64,000 nt of DNA from Ciona intestinalis (taxonomy: Eukaryota; Chordata; Ascidiacea; Phlebobranchia; Cionidae): NCBI RefSeq assembly GCF_000224145.3, contig NC_020179.2, forward strand, positions 2,108,796 to 2,172,795, written 5' to 3'. Under the pieces are notes generated by a model. The model did no database searches. It was not told where the DNA came from and was given only the letters and a program-made list of their open reading frames with translations. Both the position numbers and the translations under genes were made by a program. This document shows, piece after piece, positions 1-12,900 of this stretch; the first letter of the stretch is position 1; the number at the start of each line of letters is the position of its first letter.

Positions 1-480
1 AAATTGAGAATGAATTATTTAGCAGCTGGAGCAATGAAATGCGGACAAAAGGGATTAAACCAATAGGGCGACTCTAAGGTGACAAGGGTTTGAAATTTTT
101 ACAAGCATGGTGTAGGGGTCACTATTTAAACGCTTTATGAATTTTTAAAACAGATAATTACACATGCCAAGCTAATTTAAGCAATACCTGCTTATAAATG
201 CTTTGGATGGTCTCTTCACTGTGACCGAACAGCATAAATAATGAATGTTTTCTTTTTTATTGAAAGGTAGTCCGCTTGGCTCAGTTTTGGAGACCTTCAA
301 GTTATTTGTATTAAATAGAATCTGATACACCATAATACATTTAGAAAACTTTAATCAATGCATTTTGAACACTGTATTCAATATACACCGTAATATATTT
401 AGAATATACACAACACTTTATTTATTGCACTAAAACAGAAGTTTTTTTATACATGCAATTAGTTATATATCCCAATATAC

Positions 481-594
481 CTTCATGAACCCGACCAAGC
501 GTTCTCCATTTGGGTGGAAAACGTCTTTATGCAGGGCATGCTTCACTTCCTGGGGTCTTGGCTCAACCGGTGAGCTAGGGGGGTTGGCGGCCAT
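481..594 (-). CDS. First coding exon of an unrecognised gene (partial)
   Basis: Reading the minus strand, an ATG at 594 opens 38 codons that end exactly at a GTATAT donor (complement of 475-480), phase 0. The translation begins MAANPPSSPVEPRPQE and ends NGERLVGFMK: a Pro/Ser-rich start followed by an amphipathic, conserved-looking stretch with HKDVFHPNGERLVG. The next exon is not evident in 1-474, so the gene probably continues left of the window. I do not recognise the family. It is divergent to the CCDC172-like gene, so 595-3144 holds the upstream regions of both. A chance ORF is possible, but codon choice, start context and donor placement fit a real first exon. Confidence 0.55.
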
Positions 595-2006
595 AACGAA
601 ACGTATTATTATTCAAAAACTGTCTTGAGACATTTCCTTCAAAAAACTAAACACATACCCTGAATATAATACAAACAAATAATATGTTATACAAATTAAA
701 TGTACCAACTGCTCGTATAGGCCTGGGGCGGTCGTCGTATTGACTCGTATACACTGCAAATAAGTTTTTGTGGCTTTCACTACGTTTCTAAAAAACGTTG
801 CGTTTTTGCACGCGCCCATGCAGCACAATATGCTTAATTAAGTAACTGCACTGCAAATTAGCTAATAAATTCGTAATCACTGTTTTTGAACGTTGGTAAA
901 AGACAACTCTGCGTTCGTTTAGCAGGCCATTAATTGACATTTGTGATTGATACACAAGAATGTTCATTGTGACGTCACTAAGCAGGCGTCTGCGTGAAAA
1001 CGAAATTCTTCTGCTAGCGACATTGGTATTTAAAATCTGCAGCTTTTTCAGAACTAAAACTTTTACAGCTGACTTAACGTGAGAGCATTTGCGCCTAGAG
1101 AGATATAAGTATATTGCTGTAAAATCTAACGGCTTATAACAGGCCTAACAACTGGAAAACTACGTCAACTATCTACTGCAGACCTCGATCAATTCAGATT
1201 GCTTGCGGCAAGTTTACGTTTTCTACTTCAAGGTTAACCACGGTACGTACTTCTCAGTTCAGTATACTACATCATAAACTTTAAGCTCACTACTATATTC
1301 GATAAATTAGCTGTCCGTCCACACTAATTGAATTCGACGCGTGGTAATTAACGAATACAGGAAATGCTCTAGCAGGGACAGTCAATTGCCGACAATAGAA
1401 CCAGTGCTAATTGCTTCCTACACTTTCTTTTAAAAAAAAAAAAACAACTGCTGGTATATTAATTAGACTGAGCTGTGGCCCTTATTAATAATCAGCTAGG
1501 CCACGATGACCACCGCTGTATTAAATTAACTTGCCCTTACAACCAATGGGGTCCTATTATATTATATATACATATATTGCCAGCGTAAAATAAATCTTAC
1601 TGTTTTCGTGGCAAGTTAACTTATTAAGGCCTAAATAAAATAAGGTAAAATCTCGGGGTATCCCGTATACGTGAACAGTCATGTTGCTGTTCAAAATACG
1701 ATACGCGACGCGTATGCATGCTACGTGCATCTCACTGATATAGTTCAGGTAAAAAAATAGTCATTACGATGCCTTCTGTCCGGGACAGGTGAGGTGAATC
1801 AAATATAAATCAATATTCATCAAATTGCTGCGTTTCGTCGCATCGTCAAAGAAATCATCGCTGTACCTGCTGTCATTTAATCAGCATAAATCACTGTTGT
1901 GGCCATGTTCATCATTGATTTTATAATGCGACCTGCATATTTTAAATGCAAATGTAATTTCCAAATCGTGCATGACCAAGCAAATTCGCCTCAAATTCAT
2001 TAGGCT

Positions 2007-2390
2007 GGGGTAAGTTGGTACATGTTTTATTGTACTTTCTTGTCCCATTTGGTACAAAACAAAGAACATTTAAAGAAGTGTATACCCGTAACCTAAATAC
2101 TAAAACAAGGTTGTTAGGTTTAAAATATAATCAAGAAATATGGGATATTATATTATTTGCTAAGGGTGCCCAATCTTACCCACATGGCCACAGGACTATA
2201 TACATGTGAAAACGATTTTGGTGCATATAATATATTTATAGGCTTTAACACAATATCCTAATCGTGTTTTAAAAATTAACAACGGTCTATGGAAGTCGCG
2301 AGAAAACAGTTTTATAATTCTTTAAAAGTTTTTTTTGTTTACTACCAAATGGAACAAAAAGGTGTCCCATCTCCCCCCACTTTGCTGTAA
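2007..2390. mobile_element. Two degraded MITE copies, opposite orientation
   Basis: 2007-2185 reads as a reverse copy (ACTTTCTTGTCCCATTTGGT near the left end). 2245-2390 is the 3' part of a forward copy, ending GGTGTCCCATCTCCCCCCAC. Ends are eroded. Confidence 0.6.
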
Positions 2391-2847
2391 CCCTTATATT
2401 TTATATGACAATGTCTTATATTTAAACATACCTGTCTACAACCTTCCAAAACAAAGGTAAATTGTAACCGTAAGCTGCAGTTATAACGTTCTGTTCGAAA
2501 ATACATCAAATACATCTTACATCGAAAAACTCATAAATTTAAAGACGTATAAACGTCTTGGAAAGTTTTATAGCTGTTCTATGCTTACTCCTTTAAATGC
2601 CGCTGTCGTGTAGGATTTCTGTTTGCTAATGGCGTATCCCAACATTGCCGGTAAGTAATTACACGTTAAATTAGCGCTCCGAAACACAACCAAGTTTACC
2701 CTGACTCATTAATTACTCATAGCACTCGGCTTGTATAATGGCCAACAAGGCGTTAGCAGTAGGCAAGATAAAATAGTATTAGCACATGTATGCCATATTT
2801 TCTAATGGTGCATTTAACACTTAACGACTCACGTGAGAATACGGGTA

Positions 2848-2937
2848 TATAATTCTTTAAATGTCCTTTGTTTACTATTAAATGGGACGAGAAATATGAA
2901 TAAAAGAATGTCCCATGTTACCCCCCTCCTATTATAA
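2848..2937 (+). mobile_element. MITE, 3' half only
   Basis: Retains the internal TTTGTTTACTATTAAATGGG segment and a mutated right end (TGTCCCATGTTACCCCCC). Confidence 0.6.
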
Positions 2938-3144
2938 TACCCAATATAAAAACAACACATGAAAACAAATTACACGTATGAAATTGACTGTATTACACAC
3001 TCTATCTTAGCGTTTGAGTATATTGTTGTAAAAAAAACGACATAAAGGCTCTGCAGTCTGCACTTTATAATCGAGCTGCCTCGTTTCTAAACAAAACCTT
3101 AACCCCACAGTTCTAAGGTATTAAAATTGTTACAGATTTTCGCT

Positions 3145-6100
3145 ATGAACTTGGACGAGGTTTTCGAACGCGTGCTCAAAACAGAACAAACCGCTGAAAG
3201 AAGACACGACCAACTAATACAAGGTTAGTTATACTGTAAGAACAAATAAAATACGAACTTTACAACAACAGGCTATCATGCATGCTTTTCTATATTTTGA
3301 AATAATTATGAAAATATTTTATGTGTAGATACGAGAGCTTTCTGACTCGGTCATGATACGTCTTAACTGATACAGTCGCCTTTCGTCTTAGCTCTATCTT
3401 CTTTGATCCGGGAAAGCCCCCATGCTTTCGTCACCATACAGATTCACACGTCACTTTTTTTGCACACGTCACGGTCGCAAAAAAGTCAAAATTTTCACAG
3501 AATTTTGTTTCTTAATTTCCCGTTAATAAGACCTTCTTTTGTTAAGGTTCATTATAACCATTGTAATTTTAGACAATTGGTTTAAACTTACACAGTGGTT
3601 TGTTTTCATCAGATAAATAAACAATGGTTTATTTTATTCAAATTCTCACGACTGTACAATGTAAGCCCTAATGTGTATGATACCAATAAAAACAAATTAA
3701 CGGAGAATATTTTATTTTGTAATCGTACACAAAATAACATTTACGTAAGCGTAAAACGAAAATCTCAATCGACGCAACGAAATCAAATTTCGTCAAACTT
3801 TAGGTCGGGAATCTGATTTTGTAACGCTTTTTGTTTTAACAATACTTTGTGTTTTGTTCTTCAAGTCCGTTTATTTTTTAGTCCAAAAAGAGATCAAGGC
3901 TAAACAAGCGGAGATAGTAAATGTACAAAAAGCAACGGAGAGACTGCAGGAAACTATACGCACACGAGACGTAAGTCGTGTAATTCGATATATATCCACC
4001 AGTAATCCAATAACGCGCTTACAAACCGAGTTAGAAAGCCAATTTCTTCACCTGGCACGGACAATAAGCTATATGGATATGAAATTGCAATTGTGTTTTT
4101 AACGATCGCACTTAGATTTGTCATATTATTGCGGTCACATGGGACTTAATTGGTATGGTTTTCAACACATTTTTTGCGGTTTTCTGAAATGGAACACTGA
4201 TACAGCAGGACTGGTTATATCAGAATATACCATATAGTAGGGTGGGGAAAGATGGGACACCTTATCATTCTATTTACTGGTCACATATGGTAGTAAACAA
4301 AGAAAATTCAAATAAATATAATTCCGTATCCTTACGACTCCCATAAACCGTTGTTAATTGTATAAAACACGATCAGGATATTTAGATATTCTGTGCTAAA
4401 TGTGTCCCATCTTCCCCCACCCTCTTATATATACCAACCAATATGATCAGGGCAGCGGTATACATGTAACCAGCGGTATACATGTAACCTACAGTTTATA
4501 AATGAACATTGCGTTAAACCATGAAATAATATTCCTTATTTTCACCTGATGCTCATTAATTTCTGTTAACCATAGTTGGTTGCTCTGCACGAATCGAAGT
4601 GGGAATTAGAATTGGCTTCTGCGCGACTGACAAGCCTAATTAACCAGCATGAGGTCGTAACTAATAGAGTGCTGGACTTCGAAAATCAACTGGTACAGTG
4701 GAGTTGTGTAATGTAAAAATACTGGTGTAATACTGTGGGATAATTTACAAATTTTGCATTATTGTTACAACTAAAGTTATATATAGTAGGCTGGGGAAGA
4801 TGGGACACCTTTTCATTCTATTTTCTTGTTCCATTTGCTAGAAAACAAAGAATAATTAAATAATTATAAAACTGTATTCTCACGACTCCCATAGCCGTTC
4901 TTAATTGTTTTAAACATGAACAGAATATTTAGATATTATGTGCGAAAGATGTCCAGTCTTCCCCCACCCTACTTTATATCACAGTGTTAACAAATGCGTA
5001 TACGGATTGGCTCGAATCCCGAACACTTAATCAGTAACAAATACACATAAAGCAAGCGTTTCGTTAAAAGGCGGAAAAGACACTGAATCGAGAAGAACAA
5101 ATCAACGGATTCTTAAAGGAAGTTCAAAACTTTGCCGAAAACTGTGATCTAGTCGACGGAAAAGCAAAACGAAAACAGACATTGGCGAGTGAGCTCGAGC
5201 AACTAAAACACGAAGAAGAAGAATTATCAAAAGGTGGGTGTATGATGACCGATGATATTAAACGACGTTCTTGAATATTGAACTTATATAATGGTCTATG
5301 TATTGTTTTTATTTTATTGTCCCATTTGATAGTAAACAAAAAAGTACGTACTATACAGCATTTTTCATTAAACTAATTATTCGCTAATAATTGTTTTTGC
5401 CCGAATGCTTAAAATGTTGACAAGGTATTTGAGAGTTCGGTGTTAAGTCCTACACTGGTCAGGATCAATAAGTGCTATACGTAATACGTAACAAACAAAA
5501 TTCAACGAAGTGCGTAGTATATAAGATGTACCACGGCCTACTCAATACATTCAGTAGGCCATGAATGTACATAAGTCACTTTATAATTATTTAAACAGAA
5601 TCACGTATATTAAACACGCCTTCACTGGCATACTCAGCAATATCCCATGTAGAGTTACAGGTATTGGATGGAAAAGAAAGTGACAGGCGCATGAGGTACA
5701 ACCAAGTCGAACGCTTGAAAATAGAAGTAACAGAATTACAAGCAAAGATAATCGGTTTGTTGATTACCTTTGTAAATATTTCGTGCAATATAGATATTTT
5801 TTACAATGTAACTAATTATTACGAGGGTAGTTTAACTTACTGTATAAGTGCTGGGGTACAAGATAATGGGACACTTTGCTAAATGTAATATTTACTACAG
5901 AAATAATTGCAATGAATCTTATCTTTCAACGGTATAGGCTTCAGTGACAGTTATATAAATATGACAACTATGCTCGTTTCTAAATCAGGCCGTTTTAACC
6001 ATATATAACGACATCTGTAATAGTAGCGACGGACGACACTGAATGCATCCACACACAATCAATTGAATATTCCTACATATAGAAAAGTATTAACCTGCTA

Positions 6101-9100
6101 CCAATTCACGCTAACATGTTCATATCGCATTTAAAGCACCCTAAACCGGATTTGAAGTTTAATCCTTGATATTACACCTAACACCCATGCAATCAGACTT
6201 TAAAATTACTTAATATCTCATATGCACCCCGTGGGCTCATTGCAATTAGAATCAAAGGTATCTGATCGGTATTTTGGGAATGAATCGTTATATGAAGTAT
6301 TGATTACTTCAATTCCTTTTATGTTGGCGCTTATAATGTCGTGATATTAAAAAATGTCGACGCATGAGGTCATATATATGACCTCTTGTCATATGGTCAT
6401 ATTTAGAGTGGGGGAAGATGGGACACATTTAGCCCATAATATCCAAATAACCTGATCATGTTTTAAACAATTAACAATGGTCTATAATGGGAATTGCAAT
6501 GATTTACGGTTTTATATTTCTTTGAACTTTCTTTGTTTACTATCAAGTGGGACTAGAAGTTTTATTGAAATTGTGCCCGCCATCTTTCAAGCTACGAAAA
6601 TGTGTTAATTCAAAACTGCGGATATTCTAAACACAACAGCATAACGAATGTGTTTAGAACCTTGACCTCATTAGGTGTGCGTTCATATATAAGAAATAAG
6701 CGACCTATATACGACAGCGCATTAAATAATTCAATGCTATGGGTGCTATACCCGATGTTTAATTCATCATTAGGCTTATAGGGGTATTTTGCTTACAAGA
6801 TTAAAGTCGCATTTAGATTTATTCTATATTACTGAACAAAATATCGCTGGCATGTCTGTAATCTTTTGGGAACAAGTGGTTTGAATTCTAACTGTTACAA
6901 GTCGGCGACCTTCGTCTTCGTTTATAAATTATTTATGAATTCTTTCAGAGCGTAGTTGGCCCGATATAAGAAGTTAAAAGGACGTTTTACAAAAATCCAA
7001 ATTTTAAAATCTAATTTCACAGTATAGTTTAAGTCCCTTACATTTTTGACTAGATTTGTTATTTCTGTTGATTCCGTTGATTTTTATATCGACAACTCAA
7101 GAAAACTGATCGGTTGTATTTTTAAATATGTCGTTTTACTTTTCTGACGTTTCTGCAATCTTTCTGTAAATTAGTGGCACTTTGCTTTTTGTACTGTGTA
7201 CGCTTCCTTGCGTCATCAGAATGGCTGAGTTATACTGTATTACTAGCTGTTTTTGCGACTCCGCAAAAATTATCCTAATTGCATTGTTATATATGTTTGC
7301 TGCTAAGACATATACAGTAGGGTGGGGGAAGATGGGACACCTTTAGCACATGATATCTAATTATCCTGATGTTTTAAACAATTAACAGCGGTCTATGGAA
7401 GTCATGAGGATACGCTTTTAGAATTCTATGTATGTTCTTCGTTTACTACTAAATGGGACAAGAAAATAGGTTGATAACGTGTCCCATCTTCCCCCGACCT
7501 ACTATACAAGTTAAGAAAGTAAGGTTCCTAATCAGTTACATTTCTGTACGATTTTAAGCTACTTAATGCTTCCTGATACTTGATAAATATCACACTGTTC
7601 TGCGCGACTTTGTGTGACGCACGAAGTGTCGAATTATTCCTGACAAAACCTCTGCAGATCTGGACTCCGAGTTGGAAGAGAAAAAGGTAGAAAACGAAAA
7701 GAAAAAGGCAGAGCTGGCGTCGTCGGATAATGCTCAACTGCAGGACCCAGAATACATTAGGTAAACTGAAAGGAATTTTAAATATAGGTCGGGGTATCTT
7801 GGGACACGGGGTAAGTTTGGATACCTTTTTAAATCTCCTTTTACGGGTATACATTTCACTATAAACAAAACAAGTGTCACACCGTATTATTCGACAATAT
7901 TCTCACGTCCCAACAAAGTATGCAGCAGAGATGAAAACTGTTGTTAAGTATTGAAGGGGCGTTACCAACAAAAAAATAAAAAACAAATTGTGTATTGGTA
8001 AAAATGCTCAAATGTGACCCAGGTACCACCAAAGTTATATAAGAAACGAAATATCTTCTGAATAAATGCGTGTCAAACCCACAAATTCAACCGCTGGAGT
8101 AAAAAATACGGACAATTTTATACGAAAAAATGTCACTAAACTTTGACCGTTTCTACTTTCTAAAAGTTTTCTATCTTACCTCACACTTCTATACTATACC
8201 AGCCCTCAAGGATACAAACGCGGTTTTGCGCATCATAAAGGCATATGAAAAGGGTTCATAAGAACCCTGTGTGTGCCGCCATGTGAAAATAAAGAAGTGT
8301 CATTTATCCATTGAAGTATAAGGTTATATCGAGGGACCAGTTACTCTAATTTTAAGGTCTTTAATGTAAATGAATGAATGAATGTAACTTACTTTATCCT
8401 CGCGTGGCCGGAAAACGACAGTCGTTATCACATGGGTTTAACACCTCGTGCCAGCTTACGAGTTACCATGTATGTTACTTTGTGGGCGATAATGTGATCC
8501 CAGTACAGGCAAACGAACGACCCTGCTAATTACGTTTTCAGTCCGTGTCTCTCTGTAGATTGCAAGAAGAATTAGAGTCGCTAGACTGCGATGCAGAGCA
8601 GAAGAATATCGCTTTGTTAAGAATGGAATCGGTGAATTTGCAAAGGGGAAAAGGGCTAATCAATTTATCAAAAGACCATTCGAATCCAGCTGAAAAAACT
8701 GCATGCTCTTCCAACGTAAGGGGCTATACGTAATTTACAAAAAATACGTAGTTGTTTAAGATCCAAAATGTTTTACCCTGTTTAAGTATAAAATAATGTT
8801 TTATTCATTCATCCTTACCACTTTTACAGACTGTTGTTACAAATGTTTAAACATGATCAGGACAGTTGAATATTTTGTGCTAAAGGTGTCCACTCTTCCC
8901 CCACCCTATTAAATATATATGTCTAGTTGAATTGGCACTGTTGGTCAAGAACTCTACTTTGAAATACCTTTATACTCACATCACGGTTTTTCGAATCTTT
9001 GGTTAGGTTATATGCAAAGCTAAACCGCAATTTTACATTTACGTCCTAGAACAAAAGCTATACGTTTCGACTTAGAGATGATCGACGTTTCTAAATACAG

Positions 9101-9390
9101 CTCTCCAGTCGCAAAGAGAAAGATTATGAAAAGTTGAAGTTAAAAATGTTGTTGTTTTTTTGATTTCATATCGTTTTATTTGTGTTTTTACATTCTTTTA
9201 TTAATACATGAAACGGACAGAATGCATGCGTATGAACAACTTGGGACTGTAGGTCCAATATATGGAAAGTGTTGGTAAAAGTTTAAAAGGAAATAGAAAT
9301 TCACGGTCGTTTACCAAAAGATTTTATGAAGTAGGTCAAGCGATCACAGCGATCGATAACATAGAAATCAAATTGAAGAGTGAGAAATAG
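3145..9390 (+). CDS. CCDC172: Coiled-coil domain-containing protein 172-like
   Basis: Seven phase-compatible exons: 3145-3223, 3882-3970, 4576-4692, 5071-5233, 5653-5754, 7658-7760 and 8559-8715. The last exon is either 9253-9390 (ends IEIKLKSEK) or 9101-9163 (ends KLKLKMLLFF); both continue phase 0. The protein is almost entirely charged heptad-type coiled coil of about 290 residues, close to the length of vertebrate CCDC172. It starts MNLDEVFERVLKTEQTAERR, like the CCDC172 N-terminus, and its middle carries FLKEVQNFAENCDL followed by a long Glu/Lys helix in the matching place. Vertebrate CCDC172 is a little-studied testis/sperm-tail protein; a ciliary or flagellar role is inferred. Exon 5 uses the acceptor at 5652, because the more obvious AG at 5660 breaks the frame. 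Introns carry several MITEs. Confident on family, less so on the C-terminus. Confidence 0.72.
4235..4432 (-). mobile_element. MITE, near full length, intron
   Basis: Reverse copy: the left end TAGTAGGGTGGGGAAAGATG leads into TTCTATTTACTGGTCACAT; the right end is TGTGTCCCATCTTCCCCCAC. It lies in an intron of the CCDC172-like gene. Confidence 0.85.
4783..4978 (-). mobile_element. MITE, full length, intron
   Basis: Reverse copy with both ends (TAGTAGGCTGGGGAAGATGG and CTTCCCCCACCCTACT), about 100 bp upstream of the next CCDC172 exon. Confidence 0.85.
5532..5563. mobile_element. 32-bp palindromic mini-element with 7-bp flanking repeat
   Basis: Starts CACGGCCTACTCAAT and ends AGTAGGCCATG. It is flanked by GATGTAC (5525-5531) and AATGTAC (5564-5570), six of seven bases identical. 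Same family as 40692, 43578, 61353 and 61658. Lies in a CCDC172 intron. Confidence 0.7.
6405..6585 (+). mobile_element. MITE, intron
   Basis: Left end GAGTGGGGGAAGATGGGACA is intact; the right end is degraded to GTGCCCGCCATCTTTC. Confidence 0.75.
7315..7507 (+). mobile_element. MITE, full length (reference copy)
   Basis: This copy shows the element's structure. The left terminal inverted repeat is AGTAGGGTGGGGGAAGATGG; the body passes through TTTAGCACATGATATC, TTTAAACAATTAACAGCGG and TTTACTACTAAATGGGAC; the right terminal repeat ends GTGTCCCATCTTCCCCC. Total length is about 190-200 bp with no coding capacity. Copies usually sit between TA or TATA, which suggests TA target duplication as in Tc1/mariner-type MITEs (inference). 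Forward means the TTTAGCACATAAT end comes first. Confidence 0.9.
8371..8505 (-). mobile_element. tRNA-headed SINE, 3' part
   Basis: Reverse copy of the SINE tail: the GAATGAATGAATGTAACTTA end, then TCCTCGCGTGGCCGGAAAAC and ACCTCGTGCCAGCTTACGAG. It ends 50 bp before a CCDC172 exon. Confidence 0.8.
8845..8915 (-). mobile_element. MITE right-end fragment
   Basis: Only the terminal ~70 bp remain, with TGCTAAAGGTGTCC and CTTCCCCCACCCTATT. Confidence 0.7.
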
Positions 9391-9912
9391 GGGAAAAATA
9401 CCGTTTATTTGTTATTGCAACGATTGAGTTGGGTTTGCGTAAGAATTCAGTTGTTTTTTTGACAGTTTTTAAGACTATAGCAACTGAGACAAAAACTGAT
9501 GAAATGCAGTTATTGAAATAATATTTTTACCTGATTTTGTTGCTGTTTTAACAATCGAAGCGTATGTAAGGTCTTAATTTTACAAGGGTATAGAATTTCG
9601 CAACTAATTGCAACTAGAAGTTATGTATGCACTAAGTATAGATGTTTAAGCTTGTTATATTAGGACTATTGCCCTGGAAAAATCTTTATATGCTTTTAAA
9701 CATATTGCAAGACAAAGTTGTTGGAACATATTTAAAACAGATGCTTTTGTTGAGATGCTTATCTATCTATTTATACTATGTGTTTTACTGTTTCACTCCT
9801 TATTTAATTTCTCAAGGGCACGCTTTTATCTGTCATGTTTGTCAAATTTTATTGTTTCAATGTATTTAAATCTACATTCTATTGTGACCGGTGCAATGTC
9901 TGTTGAAGGAAG
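9391..9912. other. Short gap between CCDC172-like and NCOA-like genes
   Basis: About 0.5 kb on the same strand, AT-rich, without a recognisable repeat or exon. It could hold NCOA 5' UTR or promoter. It is too long for the very tight spacing expected of an ascidian operon. Confidence 0.5.
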
Positions 9913-12900
9913 ATGACCTGTCAATCACAGCCAGAAAGCTTGGAAACACAGTGTATGCTCAAGCTCTACCTTTCCATAAAGGATTTCATACCAGACCAGC
10001 AATCGGAGGTTTGTTTCTGTAATTGTATAGAACACAGTAATGTAGTATGTAGAATATGACAGTTGCTGACGAGGCCTCACACTGTCACTACACGACACCC
10101 AAGGAGTTGCAAACACTTTGGTGACAACTAAGTTGAAGCAATGTTTGTTAAGTTACTTGCGCCCAAGGTATACACTCCTGTCCGTACTAGCATCGAACCC
10201 GGTATCCTTTAGTTATAACACAAGCGCCCAACCACTGAGCCACACGCGCTGCAGAATATCAACCATAAAAAATAAGTTCAAAATAGCATGTATGCAATTA
10301 TAAAAAGCTGCAGGAAAAAGTTGCATTTGCAAACAACCTTGAAAAAACATGCATCATTTGTTACAGATTCGGTCTATTTTTATTGCATGACAATTGAAAT
10401 AACTGAGAAATTGTAAACAAAACCGAGTATTATACTTTTCAGTTAGTGCATAAATGTTGTGAATCGTTAAAATTAAATTAAATAGCTACAGTTATGGTTA
10501 ATATTCTCAAGCACTTAGTGGTTGGGCGCTTGTCATACCAAACGACACCGGGTTTGAAGCCCGGTATTGGTAGGAATATATATTTTAGCCTTGGGCGAGT
10601 AACTTAAGGGACATTCCTTCACCTAGTTTTAACTAAAATGTTTGTAGCTCCCTGGGTGTAGGACTAGGGTAATGAGACAACTCTGGCCTAAATTTCAAGT
10701 CTCATGGAAAGTCACACTGTAGGTCCACACCAACAAAAATACAGTATGGCCGTTGTTATCTGGCACAATTTTATCCAGGGTGCCTGTTGACAATGAATTC
10801 TACCCTCTAGATTTGCACTAGTAATGCAGTGTTAATCTTCATTAAGTTAAGATACTTTATTCCCATTGCTTAAACACAGAGCACATTGTTTATGGCAGTG
10901 TTGTGTAACCTTTATGCAATGGTTGATAAATACTTAACTGGACAAAACAGTATGAGCTTACATAAATCTGCGGTACAGAGCAATTGTATTCGTCAAAGCT
11001 ATATCTATTAAAAAGGTTGTTAATATGTCTATGTCTATGTATGTGAATAATAATGGCTCTGGTTGTCTTTAAAATCCTAATGATACGCTGTTCGGTTGTT
11101 TTAATGTTAATAGTAGAAAGTGCAGGCAATTTGTTTGCCGTTGTGGCACAATTGGTTAGTGAGCAAAAATTATGCTTCCAACCCAGAGGTAATCGGTTCA
11201 AGGCTCGTTGCTGCCATCATTGTAGGCGTATGTGTCCTTGAGCCAGACACTTAATGGCAATTGCTCCAACCCAGTGGTGACTAATGAATTATCTAAATTG
11301 TCAGCCATACATCCAAAAAATAATAAATTTCCTCCCAAAAACAATCACCCACATTCGTGATAACTTGCACGAGGTGTATGAAACCGTGTTATGGTGACTT
11401 TAGTTTCCGACCATGCGAGAATAAAGCAAGTTACATTCACTTGTTTTATAAACTAACCTAATAACTAGGTTTATAATGTTTGCATTCTCCTTTTGATTTT
11501 GCAAGTACATTTCCAAATTTGTATGTATATTATACATCAATACATGAATTTGTTATTAATAGAATTATAGTCACCATGTATTGCATGTAAACTGTTACCA
11601 AAGTAAAATGTTGCCACATCAGAGATAAGCTTTGCTTGATTGTCATATTCATTTGAGTTTCTTTCATAACAGGAATTAAAGCAACATTTCGAAAAGCTTA
11701 AAAAAGGATTTTCTGACTGCTATGAAAGTGTAACCCCCGACAATTCTGGTAAGATGACCATTTAAAGTGATTTATTGATTTTTGAAGCTTTTTAAAACCT
11801 ACTGCACTAACATGTTAAAAATCAAACACCTTAATGGTTGCTCTAATTTTCACAAGTACCTATTCTTTCCCTCCATCGATTATTACCCTTTAAAACCTTA
11901 ATCAGTGTGTATATAATCCACCCAGGCAGAATAGATGCGTGCGAATGGTTCCTTGGAATAATGCCAACCATATGCTTATATTTGAACATTTGCCAACATT
12001 AGCATTGGTAGGACGAGATAACATATGTCACATTTGTCACCAATTCAATGCCAATTGTTTCCCATTGATCAAATACATTCTCTTCTACGTAGGAATAGAA
12101 TTCTCTTGCTTGAGTGGGCAAGGCAAACAAAAACTGAGCGAAAATGCGATTCTGCAGGTAATTATTAACCCTGGCCACAAGCAGCAAATATTTTGACCCA
12201 ACCACAAAACACGTATATGTTTACACTTCTAGTTCTTTATTTCCGTTAACTGTATCAAAGTTATATTAATTGGGTAGGGAAAGTATATGATACTTATTTA
12301 TTAAAAATACATAATTATTAATTAACCTAAAAAATACAGTGTTTTTATTTGTAAGTCAAATTTCTAATAAAATAAAAAACATTTTGTAATTAAAAAATTT
12401 TATTTAAAATTTAAAAAACAAATAAATACTTTAAAAAGCTTATGAAAGATTAGATTAAGTACAATTTCGGTCCACAGAAATTGCGAAGTTTTTTAGTGAT
12501 CGTCAATGTACGTACGAAAATTTGTATTCATGTCTCTGACAACATTTCATCTTTCACAGGGATTTCAAAGGTAAAAAGTTGGTATTTTACTTCTTTTTTT
12601 GGTTATTTTTTTTATTCCAGCCTTAATTCTTCTTGGTTGTGCTGCTTTTCTAAATCTTTATTATTTCAAAATTTTAATATGTTGTTCGGTTCTTTTATAT
12701 ATATAGCCTATATAGTAAAGTGGGGTAATAAAAAACAATGAAGTACTTGGGGTAGGAAAGGACAACCCCCCCCCAAGACTGCTAATAAATAATTTTATTG
12801 CAAACGGCTTTTGTTGGTAAAACCAATATTTATTTTTCTTATTTTTTATTTCAATTTTCTTTCTAGACGTTAATTACTTTTTCGGTAAAACACAAGCTAC

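Larger units (their letters stand above)
595..3144. other. Intergenic region between divergent genes
   Basis: No coding exon is seen. It must contain the start regions of the minus-strand gene (ATG at 594) and the plus-strand CCDC172-like gene (ATG at 3145). One perfect CRE octamer TGACGTCA lies near 970-977. MITE fragments occupy about 2007-2185, 2245-2390 and 2848-2937. Just before 3145 an acceptor-like TTGTTACAG ends at 3135. Confidence 0.6.

Noticed and set aside
11939-12196. 85-codon open frame
   Set aside because: Only its last part (12093-12157) is used as NCOA exon 3, bounded by AG and GT in the right phase; the upstream portion reads through intron.
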